A DNA stretch of 13,805 nucleotides, taken from an uncultured Clostridia bacterium. GTDB lineage: Bacteria > Bacillota > Clostridia > Oscillospirales > Acutalibacteraceae. The notes beneath the pieces are model-generated. The model was not told the DNA's origin. It saw nothing but the letters and a program-made list of their open reading frames with translations, and did no database searches. A program made the position numbers and the translations under genes. This document shows positions 13,761 through 13,805 of the stretch, piece by piece. The DNA lies in contig CAMGDK010000034.1 in the NCBI GenBank assembly GCA_946042285.1, positions 1 through 13,805 on the forward strand, written 5' to 3'. Numbering within the stretch: position 1 is the first letter of the stretch; each line of letters starts with the position of its first letter.

Positions 13761-13805
13761 CTGTCTCTTATACACATCTGACGCTGCCGACGAAGGCTTA
13801 GGTGT
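13761..13805 (-). other. Nextera adapter plus index at right end
   Basis: CTGTCTCTTATACACATCT (Tn5 mosaic end) begins at 13761, followed by GACGCTGCCGACGA, the 8-base AGGCTTAG and then GTGT. This is the reverse complement of the Nextera read-1/i5 side; the index equals CTAAGCCT, which I recall as i5 index 508. It is library sequence, not genome. Confidence 0.97.

Overview
The window looks like a chromosomal stretch from an anaerobic gut member of the Clostridia (Firmicutes). The reasons are a TmcAL/YlbM-type gene, AGGAGG-like ribosome binding sites throughout, moderately AT-rich codon use, a GGGtGRT-type gene pair, and a GH136/GH112 set of the kind known from colonic Clostridiales. I cannot name the genus. 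Bases 1-23 and 13761-13805 are Illumina Nextera (Tn5) adapter sequence, so the natural DNA is 24-13760.

Layout: (1) 78-1142 (+) tmcAL, a tRNA(Met) wobble-cytidine acetylation enzyme, closed by a perfect 12-bp hairpin shared with the convergent gene. (2) 1190-4895 is a divergently arranged carbohydrate or amino-compound cluster that extends into 4932-6545. Leftward run a class III (glutamate-1-semialdehyde aminomutase-like) PLP enzyme and a tandem-domain class II aldolase. Rightward run a TetR regulator and an FGGY sugar kinase. The intergenic region holds a clear leftward promoter and two related 16-bp palindromes just downstream of its -10, the probable TetR operators. Substrate unknown. (3) 6694-10598 (+) is an operon for lacto-N-biose metabolism: a small helical GH136 partner, a GH136-type beta-helix lacto-N-biosidase overlapping it by 41 bp, and a GH112 phosphorylase. 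No signal peptides are visible, so I infer that intact oligosaccharide is cut in the cytoplasm to lacto-N-biose, then phosphorolysed to galactose 1-phosphate and GlcNAc. (4) 10655-11521 (-) is a class II fructose-bisphosphate aldolase with its own promoter. (5) 11655-11990 is non-coding and packed with perfect palindromes, including two identical 26-bp hairpins. (6) 12008-13718 (-) is a GGGtGRT protein and a NifU/IscU-like scaffold homologue, a conserved pair of unknown function.

The most interesting parts are the unassigned aminotransferase/aldolase/kinase cluster with its twin operators, the split and overlapping GH136 genes in a compact apparently cytosolic operon, the palindrome-rich block with an 11-bp flanking direct repeat, and the GGGtGRT/scaffold pair. 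No transporter, transposase, RNA gene or CRISPR array was seen.
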